A DNA stretch of 64,000 bases from JAFGPL01 sp963781805 (GCA_963781805.1 CAWAHF010000004.1:930001-994000), one strand, 5' to 3'. Positions 45,109 through 55,391 are shown, numbered from the stretch's first letter. A program made the numbers and translations. Notes: generated by a model from the letters alone, not told the origin.

Positions 45109-46188
45109 CTATTCGATTCGTCCCGTAAATATATTCCATGCAATATAATCAACTACATTGGAAGCAAAATACATGCTTTGTAACGAACCAGACAAACTCT
45201 GCAACGTTTCGAGTGAGGGGCCTATCAACTCCGATAAAGTAGTAACCGTCCCATCATCAAAGGTAATCCGGATATCCCGGTTTCTCCGGCAAACAGCTCT
45301 TCCTTCTCCATTATCGGTGGATGTGTCGATAAAATCAACAGAAGCATTCTGCTGCAGTGTTCCGTTCATGTATACAGCTATACTGTCTGAACCAAAACTT
45401 CTGATAATTTCCACATTTCCAATGGTTAATTGATACGTGTTCATCCTGTGTCTTGAATCTAAAGATTTGGTTGAGTTCACTGTTTCATTTAGAAGTGTTT
45501 CTGAGCCCTGCATGAGGGTAAAGCTAAAAAAAGTAGTATCTCCCGATACCTGGCCCACCTGTATACTGTAATCGTTATTAAACGAATAGCTTGAATTATA
45601 CATATAATCACTCCAGGAACTGCTTGCAGATTGAATATCAAGGCTCCCGATATCTTCACTTTCAAGCGTGAATCCGGCAGCAAGTTTATAATCAAAAAGC
45701 AGACCTTTCCCGTAATAATAGTGATAATCAGATGCAGTAATTGTAAAATTGTTTGTGAGCGAGGTATCATTCAGATTACGATGGTGCAAGCGATAAGGAT
45801 GCAAAACAATATCTTCGGGTAAGCTTACGACCAGGTTATTGTTATCGCCTGTCCTTTTAAACAACTTGTAAAAACAATTATGACAATAAAAATTACTGTC
45901 TGACAGTTGAAAATTGTAATTACCGTTAATCTCACCCAACACAATACTGTCTAAATAGGCAACACTGTCTGCTATGGTAGATTTCATCGATCCTCCTGAA
46001 CCCATACTAAAGATTTGATACCCAGGAGTCGCGACAATTTCACTCAGGGCATTATTCACGTTTGCTGAACTAATCTTTAGTGATTCTTTGAGAGTTTTGC
46101 CAGTTCCCGATTCTTGTTTATCTGTACAATTCCAAAGAATTAGAGATAAAGCCAGAATACTGCTTAAACTAATTACAATCCTTTTCAT
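45109..46188 (-). CDS. Uncharacterised lipoprotein
   Basis: 359 residues. Lipoprotein leader MKRIVISLSSILALSLILWNC, Cys21. The mature protein is rich in Ser, Thr and Asn with alternating beta-like strands (for example SYSFNNDYSIQVGQVSGDTTFFSFTL) and a CHNC pair near residue 105. I do not recognise a domain. It is a single gene with its own terminator and faces away from the cupin gene, so context gives no hint. A surface or periplasmic location is implied by the leader. Confidence 0.6.
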   Translation of the reverse strand: MKRIVISLSSILALSLILWNCTDKQESGTGKTLKESLKISSANVNNALSEIVATPGYQIFSMGSGGSMKSTIADSVAYLDSIVLGEINGNYNFQLSDSNFYCHNCFYKLFKRTGDNNNLVVSLPEDIVLHPYRLHHRNLNDTSLTNNFTITASDYHYYYGKGLLFDYKLAAGFTLESEDIGSLDIQSASSSWSDYMYNSSYSFNNDYSIQVGQVSGDTTFFSFTLMQGSETLLNETVNSTKSLDSRHRMNTYQLTIGNVEIIRSFGSDSIAVYMNGTLQQNASVDFIDTSTDNGEGRAVCRRNRDIRITFDDGTVTTLSELIGPSLETLQSLSGSLQSMYFASNVVDYIAWNIFTGRIE

Positions 46189-46337
46189 GAGATGTTGATT
46201 TTGACATTTTATAATAAATAAATTAGTGTTCGTTTGAGTTTAATACAAACGAAATAAATTAAAGACATATTACCCCGGAAATGTTAAAAAAAGATAAATG
46301 AATGAAATGTATCGATGAATATGCATGCCAAATGCAA

Positions 46338-46345
46338 TAACTTTG
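46338..46345 (+). promoter_or_regulatory. Candidate -7 element of the cupin gene
   Basis: TAACTTTG matches TANNTTTG exactly, 28 bases before the start codon. Confidence 0.4.
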
Positions 46346-46373
46346 AAAAATAACGATTAAAATTTAGAATGAA

Positions 46374-46874
46374 ATGGCAACTGTTTTTCATAAATCAGAA
46401 ATATCATTTGAATTGAGAAATTCACCTGTTCATGAATTCAGATGGTTTACCAGTCAGCGATTAGGCAAGATTGCAAATGCAAAACACCTGCAGTTTGATA
46501 TCCGTTCGTTAGACCCGGGTAAATTTTCTTTCCCGTATCATTTTCATCGGGCCTCGGAAGAATTATTTATGATTATCTCGGGTGAAGCAACTTTACGTAC
46601 ACCTGATGGTTTTCAGACGTTAGGAGAAGGTGACCTGGTTTTCTTTGAAGAAGGTTCCACCAGTGCTCATCAGCTCTATAACCATGGGGAAATGCCTTGC
46701 GTATACCTGGATATCCGTTCCAGTTATGGAATAGATGTCACGGAATATCCCGATTCAGGAAAAATTAACATCCTGCCTAATATGGAAATCTATGAGGATT
46801 CCTCAAAAGTGGATTATTTCAAAGGAGAGGAACATGTGGCGGACAAATGGCCAATCGATATCATTAAGAAGTGA
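46374..46874 (+). CDS. Cupin-domain protein
   Basis: 166 residues. A single cupin barrel: motif 1 is FPYHFHRASEELFMIISGEATLRT (the G-x5-H-x-H-x3,4-E-x6-G pattern, with His-x-His and Glu as metal ligands), and motif 2 is the segment GDLVFFEEGSTSAHQLYNHG, with the final His as ligand. The product could be a sugar-binding or metal-dependent small enzyme; the substrate is not evident. The start at 46374 gives a plain cytoplasmic N-terminus. It is not in an operon. Confidence 0.8.
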   Translation: MATVFHKSEISFELRNSPVHEFRWFTSQRLGKIANAKHLQFDIRSLDPGKFSFPYHFHRASEELFMIISGEATLRTPDGFQTLGEGDLVFFEEGSTSAHQLYNHGEMPCVYLDIRSSYGIDVTEYPDSGKINILPNMEIYEDSSKVDYFKGEEHVADKWPIDIIKK

Positions 46875-46994
46875 ATATAGGGCAACTGCCGGTAAACGAT
46901 TTATGTAAATACTATCCATAATTCAGTCCTGGAATCCCCTGTTATTGGATTTATTCCATTCTGAAATAGATTTAAAATATGGACAAAAGTGATT

Positions 46995-47969
46995 TTACTT
47001 AGGTTCAGAATCAACGATACTTTCCCGTAAATCATACAATTCCCAATGTTTTGATAATATTTCAGTACGCTCTTTTCTTAGCAGATTAATAAAATCCTGA
47101 ACACCTATTGGTTCGTTGCCATTTGCATGAATAAGAACAATGCTTCCTGGAACCGGCCATTGTCCTTTAGCCAGCCATGCATCGCTTCCTATAGGGATAA
47201 GACCTAAATTCACTATTTTACTGTAAATTTGCTGGTCAGATACAAGACCTGGAAACCGGAAAAAAACAGATGGTGTAATGTTTCTCTCCAGCATAGCAAT
47301 CTCGGTATTTAAAACCTCAGTGTTGATGTCGGTGCCAGGTGCCAACATGAAATTCATTTTCAGTGGAACACCCTTTTCGGTAAAATGGTTATAGGAGTGG
47401 TTGACCCAAACGATATTAAGTTCGTCGGATTTATCCATTTCTTTAAGCCAGTTTAAATCATCAGGATGCATATTCATCCATCTTCCGGTTATTGATATTG
47501 CAATGGGTACAGGCTTTTCTACCTGTCCGACTTCATGTATCAGATCTGTGAAAACAACACGATCTAAAGGACGTATTGAAGGGCAAAGGTCAATAGTAAG
47601 ATCAATCCCTTTTTGGTTGGGCATAAATTGTCTGAAACCTGCATCCTGCAAAGTATTTCCGAATTACTCAACCTGTATAAGCGCTTCCACATAGGGTGTG
47701 GAAGAGAAACGATTGCGAATAAATTGCCATGATTCCGGATAAATTTTGATACTATCTGTGACCAGTATCATTGTTTCAAGTGATTCCGGTAATACTACAA
47801 AATAATAAGTTCTGTCATTCAGGCTATATTTCCTTAATACAATAACCTCTTTACCGCTTTTTTCAAACACCCCATAGCCCGAAAAAGTAACATATTTTTC
47901 GATGTTCTGACCATTGACTATAAAAAACATCAGCAAAAACAATAACAGGAGGCTTAATTTTCTCATCAA
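46995..47969 (-). pseudogene. Polysaccharide deacetylase-like gene interrupted by one in-frame stop codon
   Basis: Two reading frames, 47969-47664 (101 codons, signal peptide MMRKLSLLLLFLLMFFIVNGQ) and the second to 46995 (218 codons), are in the same frame. Between them stands a single TAA (47664-47666): QVE-stop-FGNTLQDAGFR. Readthrough would give about 324 residues. The C-terminal part looks like a NodB-homology polysaccharide deacetylase (IDLTIDLCPSIRPLDR, VNHSYNHFTEKG, RFPGLVSDQQ, IVLIHANGN). The second half could start weakly at a TTG (47651). The downstream half has lost its export signal, so the gene is probably inactivated, unless the base is a sequencing or assembly error. Confidence 0.8.
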
Positions 47970-48157
47970 ATAAAATTTAGAAATAATCTAAAATTAGCAA
48001 ATCTTTCCAGATTTGTTTTATGAATTTTTATGACAAAATTGAAAAATCGGAAATCAATAATAATCAATGATACTCGCTGAAATAGTAATGAAAATTAAAT
48101 GAATACGACAGTTGTCCATGAATATATTTTTTGGTTATTTTTACCTAAATTAAGGCA

Positions 48158-49225
48158 ATGAAAAAATTTATCATTCCAGTTATAATCGTAATCTTATTGA
48201 TTGTTTTCTTTGTTATTTCAGGCAATAAAGAAAACAATCCTCAGGAACCTGATTCTCCAAACCCCAGAAATGGAGTTGCCATTCTGATTACCGGTGCTGC
48301 TGCACGAATTCCTCAGGAAGCTGCACTACTGGAGGAACTCGATCGCAGGGGATATTTGAAAAACGTGGTGTTTATTTCGGGTGTAAGTTCTGGCGCGCTT
48401 AATTCTGTTGTATTAAATGGAATTTTAAGTGGAAAATTGACATGGGGAGATTATAAAAATATATTATTTAACCTTAAGGACAGCGATGTTTTTTTACAGG
48501 ATGAAAAGAAAAAACTACCTCTCAATACAGCCCCTGCAAGAAAGCTATATAATAAAATAGCCGGAGAAAAATTGGGTTTTTTCAGGATTGGCGATCTTCC
48601 AATTACTACAAGCATTTCTATTACACATCTAAAGGATTTGGATATGAAGGAAACCATTTACAGAATGTGCAGCAAAAAGATAAATGAAGAATCTGATCCG
48701 GCTCTAAACCTTGTTGATATTATGATGGCATCATCTGCTTTTCCTGTAGTTTTTCCTCCGGTTCGTATAAAAGATGTAAAAACGATTGCTAATATTGAAT
48801 TTGTGGACGGAGGTGTAGGTGAAGATCATGTTCCCTTTCGTGCTTTGCTCGAATTTGAAAAATTCAGGGGCAGAGGGGTAGAAAAAGTATATATCATAAG
48901 CCGGAAAAGTGATAGTATTCCGGAAATCAGTGAGGAGCTGAAAGGATTTGGCATAAACGACAGAGGATTGTTCGATAAACTGGGAATTTCATTTGATGCC
49001 ATACTTAAGAAGGGAATTATTAAAGGATTGGAAGCATATGCTACTGAAGCACCTGAACTAGTATCCCATACCTATGTTTGGTTGCCTGAATTTAAAGCAG
49101 ATTTTCAAATGTTTGATTTTAATAATTTGAAAGAACAATACCTATTGACATCTCAATGGGCAAAATCACATGAGCCGGTTCGTTTGGGTGATTTTTTGCT
49201 GCCCTATTTACTACATAACAAATAA
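48158..49225 (+). CDS. Patatin-like phospholipase, membrane-anchored
   Basis: 355 residues. N-terminal membrane helix (about 4-22) followed by a polar linker and a patatin fold. The nucleophile motif G-x-S-x-G is GVSSG (75-79, Ser77), and the catalytic Asp is in FVDGGVGEDHVP (Asp217). The Gly-rich oxyanion loop, usually GGG, is reduced (LITGAAARIPQEAALLEEL), so activity may differ from that of classic patatins. It probably hydrolyses lipid acyl esters at the cytoplasmic membrane or in the periplasm. It is transcribed alone, next to the deacetylase pseudogene. Confidence 0.75.
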   Translation: MKKFIIPVIIVILLIVFFVISGNKENNPQEPDSPNPRNGVAILITGAAARIPQEAALLEELDRRGYLKNVVFISGVSSGALNSVVLNGILSGKLTWGDYKNILFNLKDSDVFLQDEKKKLPLNTAPARKLYNKIAGEKLGFFRIGDLPITTSISITHLKDLDMKETIYRMCSKKINEESDPALNLVDIMMASSAFPVVFPPVRIKDVKTIANIEFVDGGVGEDHVPFRALLEFEKFRGRGVEKVYIISRKSDSIPEISEELKGFGINDRGLFDKLGISFDAILKKGIIKGLEAYATEAPELVSHTYVWLPEFKADFQMFDFNNLKEQYLLTSQWAKSHEPVRLGDFLLPYLLHNK

Positions 49226-49304
49226 AACACTTTAATCCGGGGATTGTAATACATCAAATACTCATTATGTTTAACATCTCATAACTGAGGATTTTATCAT
49301 AGAT

Positions 49305-51272
49305 TCAGTGATAACTGGTCTTTATTAACTTTCGGGTATAAATATTATTACGAACTGAATCTGAAATTTTAAGAATAAAAACTCCTTCCTTCAGATCAGT
49401 CAGAATCAATTTTGTGTTTTTGCTAACCGGCATTTTGCTTGCAACCATTTCTCCAACTAAATTATAAATGGCAATTTCTCCTCCCGCAACAAAATTATTC
49501 GCATACTCAACATTCAGGATATTTCCAGCCGGATTTGGATAAATTTTTATTTCCGGTGTTGTTTCATTTTGTTCATTTAATCCGGTAGGTTTCTCAACTG
49601 TTTTGAAGGATAAAATTTTGCCTGTTCTGGTATAATTTTCTCCAACCTCATCAATTCGCCAGTAATAAATAGTGCCGGGATTTAAATTTCCGGGGATATA
49701 CCATGTATCGGTAGTGTTCTCTACATAGGGGGGAGGATTTGTTGTGCCAAAGTATACCCTGATTGATTTCACGATTATGCCCGGATTCCAGCTTAAATTC
49801 ATAGTTGTATCTATTTCTTCGCTTCCGTCAGGTGGGAAAAATCCTGTTGCCTGTGTTGGGATGGAATTAATTGTTAAAACTGATGAATAGATGGTAGTAT
49901 CTGCATCATTAAATGTTCTGATTCGGTATTCATAGGAAGATCCTTCTGTCAGAGCAGAGTCATTGTAATGTGTACTATTGCTGTCCAATTCAGCCAGGAA
50001 AGCAAATCCCTGTCCATCATTTCTTTCCAGGAGAAATCCTTTTTCATTTTGTGAGTTATCCTGCCAGCTTAAATAAGCAGCATTTTCATTTAGCGAATCC
50101 AATACAAGTTTATCGGGAGGGACAGGCAGCCCCGCTTTTTCCACTTCAACGCTTGCCATTATAAAGGGTCCCACTCCCTTGGGATCATTGATAATCTTCC
50201 CACGGGTGATATAAAAATTGTAATTCCCCCCCACCCCGGTACCTGCGCAGGTGTTAATTAGGTTCATGGTGCCATTGGAATTGTATGTAACAAACTCATT
50301 GATAATTCCTCCAAAACCGTCTTTTACAGTCTGCATGTAAGAAGAATCTATATAGTTCATCCGTATTCCCTTCGCCAGTGCATATACAAACATACATGAG
50401 CCGGATGCTTCTTTCCAGTTGCCATTCCCATTAATGCTATCTACTACCTGCCACCAGACATGACTGACAGGATCCTGGTAATCCTTAATGGCAACAGCCA
50501 GACGTTGAAAAATCATTAGTAACGAGTCTCTGTTTTCGCTCACCGGAAAACTATCCAGAACATCTACAAGCGCCATGGCATACCAGCCCACTGAACGACT
50601 CCATACAATGGGAGACTGACCGGTTACCGGATCAGCCCAATATTGCAATTTACTTTCATCCCATCCGTGGCGCAATAAACCTGTTTCAGGATCCCTGGCA
50701 TGTTTTTCCATGAGTTTGAATTGTAGCGCCACATCATCAAAATCAGCCGGTTCATTCATCATTTTTGCATACTGGCAGTAAAACGGCTCAGCCATAAAAA
50801 GTCCGTCAAGCCACATTTGATTGGGATAAATCAGCTTATGGTAAAAGCCGCCTACAGAATTTCGGGGGTGAGTGGCCAACTGACTTCTCAGAGAATCGGC
50901 GGCAGTTTTGTATTTCGTTTCACCAGTCTGATCCAATAAAAATAAAACATCACATCCCTCCCTTATCTGGTCGAGGTTATATTCGTTCTTACTATATCCC
51001 GAAATAATGCCACTGCTGTTTACAACAAAATCAACCGTGGATTTGACATAATTATAATAGGTGTTATCACCGGTGTATCTCCAAAGATCTTCAAATCCCT
51101 TCAGAACAGTACTTGTTTCATAATTCCATGAACCATAATGATTTGGCCGGGATTGCATAATCGATGATGCCATTCTCTTTGAAAATGGTAAATCTGTTTG
51201 GCCCATGCCCGATAATTGTGTCGATCCTAAAATGATCAGACTCAGGAAAAAGTTTTTTACATTTGTTTTCAT
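49305..51272 (-). CDS. GH105 unsaturated glucuronyl/rhamnogalacturonyl hydrolase with T9SS domain
   Basis: 655 residues. Signal peptide (about 1-24), an alpha/alpha-barrel (about 30-370) with the GH88/GH105 signature YPNQMWLDGLFMAEPFY, in which Asp156 is the likely catalytic acid, and IVWSRSVGWYAMALVDVLD. A fibronectin-III-like domain (about 385-470) and a second beta domain (about 475-560) follow, ending in a T9SS type A sorting domain (IKIYPNPAGNILNVEY ... LKEGVFILKISD). It cleaves the unsaturated uronic acid left by polysaccharide lyases, for example from rhamnogalacturonan. Export through T9SS suggests a cell-surface enzyme. The acetyl-CoA synthetase gene lies upstream in the same direction, 267 bases away. 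Confidence 0.88.
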   Translation of the reverse strand: MKTNVKNFFLSLIILGSTQLSGMGQTDLPFSKRMASSIMQSRPNHYGSWNYETSTVLKGFEDLWRYTGDNTYYNYVKSTVDFVVNSSGIISGYSKNEYNLDQIREGCDVLFLLDQTGETKYKTAADSLRSQLATHPRNSVGGFYHKLIYPNQMWLDGLFMAEPFYCQYAKMMNEPADFDDVALQFKLMEKHARDPETGLLRHGWDESKLQYWADPVTGQSPIVWSRSVGWYAMALVDVLDSFPVSENRDSLLMIFQRLAVAIKDYQDPVSHVWWQVVDSINGNGNWKEASGSCMFVYALAKGIRMNYIDSSYMQTVKDGFGGIINEFVTYNSNGTMNLINTCAGTGVGGNYNFYITRGKIINDPKGVGPFIMASVEVEKAGLPVPPDKLVLDSLNENAAYLSWQDNSQNEKGFLLERNDGQGFAFLAELDSNSTHYNDSALTEGSSYEYRIRTFNDADTTIYSSVLTINSIPTQATGFFPPDGSEEIDTTMNLSWNPGIIVKSIRVYFGTTNPPPYVENTTDTWYIPGNLNPGTIYYWRIDEVGENYTRTGKILSFKTVEKPTGLNEQNETTPEIKIYPNPAGNILNVEYANNFVAGGEIAIYNLVGEMVASKMPVSKNTKLILTDLKEGVFILKISDSVRNNIYTRKLIKTSYH

Positions 51273-51539
51273 CTATGAATATAAATAGTTATTTCTTAAA
51301 ATCAGAATTAAAATTCAGTGTAAAAGAATGTTCCGTGGATAACTGCAAGATGTGCGTCATCTGAAAGATTCATTGCATGCATAAAGATAAATAATTTCAT
51401 CTTTAATAGTAACAATTAGAACTTAATCCGAAAAAAAATTTAATTAATTCTTCTTTAACACATTCGCAAATCAACCAGTTTATACCCTTCATCCCTAAAG
51501 GAATTATTCCAATTAATTTGTCAAATTAGAATTATCAGA

Positions 51540-53492
51540 TTATTTCAGGTTTTTTCTTAATTCTACCAACTTGTCCACAATCAAAGGATCCGCAAGCGTT
51601 GTAATATCTCCCAGGTCATCTATATCGTTTGCTGCAATTTTTCGTAATAACCTTCGCATGATCTTACCCGATCTTGTTTTGGGCAAACCAGGGGCAATCA
51701 ATATCTGATCGGGTGTAGCAATAGGTCCAATGTGGTGCCTTGCCTCATTCTTCAATTCTCCAACAAGTTCTCCATCGTCATGGTATCCGTCCTTTAAAAT
51801 TACGAATGCAAATATCCCTTCTCCTTTTATGTCATGCGGAAAACTGACAACCGCTGCTTCAGAACAAAACGGATGAGAAACCAATGCACTCTCCACTTCG
51901 GCTGAACCGATACGATGCCCTGAAACATTCATGACATCATCAACCCTTCCGGTAATCCAGTAATAACCATCTATATCTCTTCGGGCCCCGTCGCCGGTTA
52001 GATAATAGCCTTTATACCGGGTGAGATAGGTAGTTAAAAACCGCTGATGATCACCCTGTATGGTTCGTGCCATACTCGGCCAGGGTTCTTTGATAGCCAG
52101 AAGTCCGGAAACATCATTTCCATTAACTTCTTTACCTTCTTCTGTAAGTAATACAGGTACAATTCCGAAAAAAGGAAGTGTGACAGAACCGGGCTTGGTA
52201 GGAGTAGCTCCCGGTAACGGTGTAATCATAATTCCTCCGGTTTCAGTCTGCCACCAGGTGTCTACGATGGAACATTTTTTCTCCCCAACTACTTCATAGT
52301 ACCAGCGCCAGGTATCCGGATTAATGGGTTCACCCACCGTACCCAAAACTCTTAAACTCGACCGGTCATATTTTTTCACATATTGATCCCCTTCGCGTTG
52401 TATTGCCCGTAAAGCGGTCGGAGCCGTATAAAACTGGTTGATTTTAAGTCTTTCGACCATTTCCCAATATCGTCCGGGATCCGGATATAAGGGAATACTT
52501 TCAAATAAAACTGTTGTGGCTCCGTTCAATAAAGGTCCATATACCACATAGGAATGTCCGGTAATCCATCCAATATCGGCAACACAGGCATAAATTTCTC
52601 CCTCTTTATAATCGAACACATATTGATGGGTCAGAGCTGTGTATAAGAGGTATCCGGCGGTGGTATGGGCCACTCCTTTGGGTTTACCGGTACTTCCTGA
52701 GGTATAAAGCAGGAAAAGTGTATCTTCGGAATCCACATGTTCAATCGGACAATAGGGTCGTTCATTTTGCATAGCCTCATTAAGCATAACATCTCTCGGA
52801 GGGTAAAATGGAACTTTAGTTCCTGTTCGGGTAGCCACGAATACATGTTTTACGGAAGGACATGCCATTACCGCCTCATCAACAGTTCTTTTTAACGGAA
52901 TAATTTTCTTTCCTCTTAATCCTTCATCTGCAGTGATAACCGCTACACAACCGGCGTCATTAATCCTGTCGCGCAAAGATTCTGCGCTAAAACCTGCAAA
53001 AACCACCGAATGAACAGCGCCAATACGGGCACATGCCAGCATGGCAAATACTGCTTCGGGAATCATTGGCATATAAATGGCTACCCTGTGGCCTTTCATT
53101 ATTCCGTGGTGACGCAAAACGTTTGCAACACGCGAAACTTCACGTTGAAGTTCTCTGTAAGTAATCCGTCTCTCATTTCCGGGTTCATCCGGCTCCCAGA
53201 TAATGGCAACTCTATCACCATGTTTTTGTACATGCCTGTCAACACAGTTTTCGCATGCATTGAGCTTACCCCCGAGAAACCATGAAACCATCCCTTCATC
53301 AAAATCACAATCATTCACCTGTTGAAAATCGTGTTGCCAACTAAGAATTTCCCTCGCCTTGCGTTCCCAAAAATCAGCATTATTGTTTACACTTTCTTCG
53401 TACTCTTTACGATAATTTTCAAGTGAGCTTACAAAAGCAGAGTCATACGTTTCCTGCTTTGGCTGATAAATTTCTGTTTCATTATTTGCCAT
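51540..53492 (-). CDS. acs: Acetyl-CoA synthetase (AMP-forming)
   Basis: 650 residues, the usual length. ANL-superfamily adenylate-forming enzyme: the motif LFLLYTSGSTGKPKGVAHTTAGYLLYT is the P-loop, WWQTETGG and YLTGDGARRDIDGYYWITGRVDDVMNVSGHR are core motifs, and the acetylation-site Lys lies in PKTRSGKIMRRLLRKIA. It makes acetyl-CoA from acetate, ATP and CoA, feeding acetate into central metabolism. It is transcribed alone, divergent from the tRNA-Pro locus. Confidence 0.96.
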   Translation of the reverse strand: MANNETEIYQPKQETYDSAFVSSLENYRKEYEESVNNNADFWERKAREILSWQHDFQQVNDCDFDEGMVSWFLGGKLNACENCVDRHVQKHGDRVAIIWEPDEPGNERRITYRELQREVSRVANVLRHHGIMKGHRVAIYMPMIPEAVFAMLACARIGAVHSVVFAGFSAESLRDRINDAGCVAVITADEGLRGKKIIPLKRTVDEAVMACPSVKHVFVATRTGTKVPFYPPRDVMLNEAMQNERPYCPIEHVDSEDTLFLLYTSGSTGKPKGVAHTTAGYLLYTALTHQYVFDYKEGEIYACVADIGWITGHSYVVYGPLLNGATTVLFESIPLYPDPGRYWEMVERLKINQFYTAPTALRAIQREGDQYVKKYDRSSLRVLGTVGEPINPDTWRWYYEVVGEKKCSIVDTWWQTETGGIMITPLPGATPTKPGSVTLPFFGIVPVLLTEEGKEVNGNDVSGLLAIKEPWPSMARTIQGDHQRFLTTYLTRYKGYYLTGDGARRDIDGYYWITGRVDDVMNVSGHRIGSAEVESALVSHPFCSEAAVVSFPHDIKGEGIFAFVILKDGYHDDGELVGELKNEARHHIGPIATPDQILIAPGLPKTRSGKIMRRLLRKIAANDIDDLGDITTLADPLIVDKLVELRKNLK

Positions 53493-53788
53493 AATGGTTG
53501 GATTTGTTAGTAATTTAGAGTTAATTCATTATTAACAATCCAAAAAGCAAAAAGTCAAATAAAATGTATTCAACACGTTGTATATTGCAGGATTATTTAT
53601 CCTGATTGTTAGTTACAGGTACCTGAATGGTTAGAGTCTCAATATCAAAAGTGTTATTAGATAGCATTTTTAAAAACAAAAATTCTTTAATTTTGTAATA
53701 AAATGTATATTTGCCAACCTAATAATTGGGAGATTTAGTGATTGGGAGTATGAATACTGAATTATAAAATCAAACAATAAATAAATAT

Positions 53789-53862
53789 CGGGGTGTGGCG
53801 CAGTTGGCTAGCGTACTTGCATGGGGTGCAAGTGGTCGGAAGTTCGAGTCTTCTCACCCCGA
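53789..53862 (+). tRNA. tRNA-Pro (anticodon GGG)
   Basis: 74 bases. The acceptor stem CGGGGTG/CACCCCG, the D arm gcgcagttggctagcg, the anticodon stem CTTGC/GCAAG with loop ATGGGGT (anticodon GGG), and the T arm with GTTCGAGTC all fit. No CCA is encoded. The 3' part overlaps the end of a serine recombinase gene on the opposite strand, so this is the attachment site of an integrated element. Confidence 0.95.
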
Positions 53863-55391
53863 CTTAACAAGACGAGTTGGTTTTTGGCCTCCTCGTCTTT
53901 TTCTTTTGTCCCCATACCAATCCCAACACCGTCTGCCCACAACTCCCATTCCTTGCGGTATTCGGACACCAAATCAAACGGCGGCACGACATCCATTAGG
54001 ACTTTTTTATCCAACACCCTGCGGTTCGACCCAATTTTTTTTACAATTTGTTTTATTTCTAAAAAATCATTTGATAAAGCCAGCTTTCCTGCATGGCGAG
54101 CAACTTCCACCCACTCCCTTAAAAGTTCGACCCAGGCACCGCCCTTTTTGCCAAAATCTTTAAGATTCTCCTGTAACCCCACTTTGATTTTTAAAAGTTC
54201 ATCCTTCTTTTTCAGGTACACGTTTTTTTCAATCAATCCGTCCAGGAAAGAATTTACCAACTTATCCAACTTTCCGTCCAGTTCCTTAATCTGGTTTTCA
54301 ATATTTTGGCAAAAAAACCGCTGCTCACGCACTTCTTCCTTTTCGGCACGGTCAATTTCAGCCAATAAGATTACAGCCCAATATTCCGATATGGCCACTT
54401 TTTCCAATTTAGCTTTTAGCTGTTTTACCATATCTGTGCTGTTTACATAAGACTGGTTACATTTTCCGTGCTTCTTGGAACACCTGTAATAAATAAACTT
54501 TTTCTGCTTGGCATATTGGGCTGTAATCATGCAACCGCACTCCCCGCACATAAACAGTCCTGTAAAAGGGAAGTTATAGGTCTCCTTTCTGTTTCTCGGT
54601 CTTGAACGGCGTTTCAGTTCCTTTTGCACCCTGTCCCACAATTCCTTTCGCACGATTGGCTGAAATTTCCCTTCATGCAGTTCACCTTTATGCGGTATCA
54701 ATCCGATATACACAGGACTTGTCAAAATCCCCTGCACTGCTCCCTTTGCTATCGGCTTGCCCACTTTGCTCGCCAGCCCCAAAAAATACAGGCGGTGGCG
54801 GAACGTCTCTAAAGAATGCTTCCCGTCAGCAAATTCTTCAAACCCTTTTTTAAGTATCCGGGCTTTAACAGGGTCAGGTTCTATATTGCGGGTTTTTGGA
54901 TTGTTCACGTACCCGGTAGGGGCTAACGTTGCCCATTCCCCCCGCCTGATTTTTTGACGGATGCCCCGCTTCACGTTTTCAGAAAGGTTATCGCTGTAAT
55001 ATTTAGACTGCCCGAAAGCTACCTGCAACATAAATAAACCCTGTGGCGTTGGTTCAAACCAGAACGTCGGGAATTTTAATGATACTATCTTCTTTATATC
55101 AATCAAATAAATGATTTGCCCGCCGTCCACACTATTACGGGCTAACCGGTCGGGATGCCATGCCAGAATTCCGATAGGCTCTTTGCTTTCGTAAATCTTG
55201 CCCACCATTTCATTAAATATTGGCCGACCGGGCTTTTTAGCGCTTTTACTTTCAATAAAGGTTTGGGCTATCTTTACCCCCTCCCGTCGGGCAAATTCAT
55301 TTATTTCTGCCAACTGCGCCTCAATGGACATTACCTGTCTTTCTTCATCTTCGGTTGACTTACGTGCATAAACATAATATTTCGTTTTCAT
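53808..55391 (-). CDS. Large serine site-specific recombinase
   Basis: 527 residues from the ATG at 55391 (MKTKYYVYARKS); a GTG at 55397 is also possible. The N-terminal resolvase domain has Ser12 in YARKSTED, the Arg in HPDRLARN, and related residues. It is followed by the recombinase domain (about 150-300) and a zinc-ribbon domain (CGECGCMITAQYAKQ ... YYRCSKKHGKCNQ, about 285-320), then a long coiled coil (about 330-440). It catalyses insertion and excision of DNA by serine chemistry. The last 16 codons (GEKTRTSDHLHPMQVR) are read from the reverse strand of tRNA-Pro, so the natural C-terminus was altered by integration or the stop comes from the target. Confidence 0.9.
   Translation of the reverse strand: MKTKYYVYARKSTEDEERQVMSIEAQLAEINEFARREGVKIAQTFIESKSAKKPGRPIFNEMVGKIYESKEPIGILAWHPDRLARNSVDGGQIIYLIDIKKIVSLKFPTFWFEPTPQGLFMLQVAFGQSKYYSDNLSENVKRGIRQKIRRGEWATLAPTGYVNNPKTRNIEPDPVKARILKKGFEEFADGKHSLETFRHRLYFLGLASKVGKPIAKGAVQGILTSPVYIGLIPHKGELHEGKFQPIVRKELWDRVQKELKRRSRPRNRKETYNFPFTGLFMCGECGCMITAQYAKQKKFIYYRCSKKHGKCNQSYVNSTDMVKQLKAKLEKVAISEYWAVILLAEIDRAEKEEVREQRFFCQNIENQIKELDGKLDKLVNSFLDGLIEKNVYLKKKDELLKIKVGLQENLKDFGKKGGAWVELLREWVEVARHAGKLALSNDFLEIKQIVKKIGSNRRVLDKKVLMDVVPPFDLVSEYRKEWELWADGVGIGMGTKEKDEEAKNQLVLLSRGEKTRTSDHLHPMQVR
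53859..54006. repeat. 148-bp inverted repeat, left copy (end of the recombinase gene)
   Basis: Identical, base for base as far as I can read, to the reverse complement of 55976-56123. It encodes the last about 49 recombinase residues (from VLMDVVPPFDLV to QLVLLSR) up to the tRNA boundary. Confidence 0.9.

Noticed and set aside
47664..47666. Recoded stop (selenocysteine or similar) in the deacetylase
   Set aside because: The codon is TAA, which is not used for selenocysteine, and no recoding hairpin is evident; a simple nonsense change is more likely.
53795..54163. Plus-strand reading frame starting inside tRNA-Pro
   Set aside because: Antisense to the recombinase, with its beginning made from tRNA sequence.
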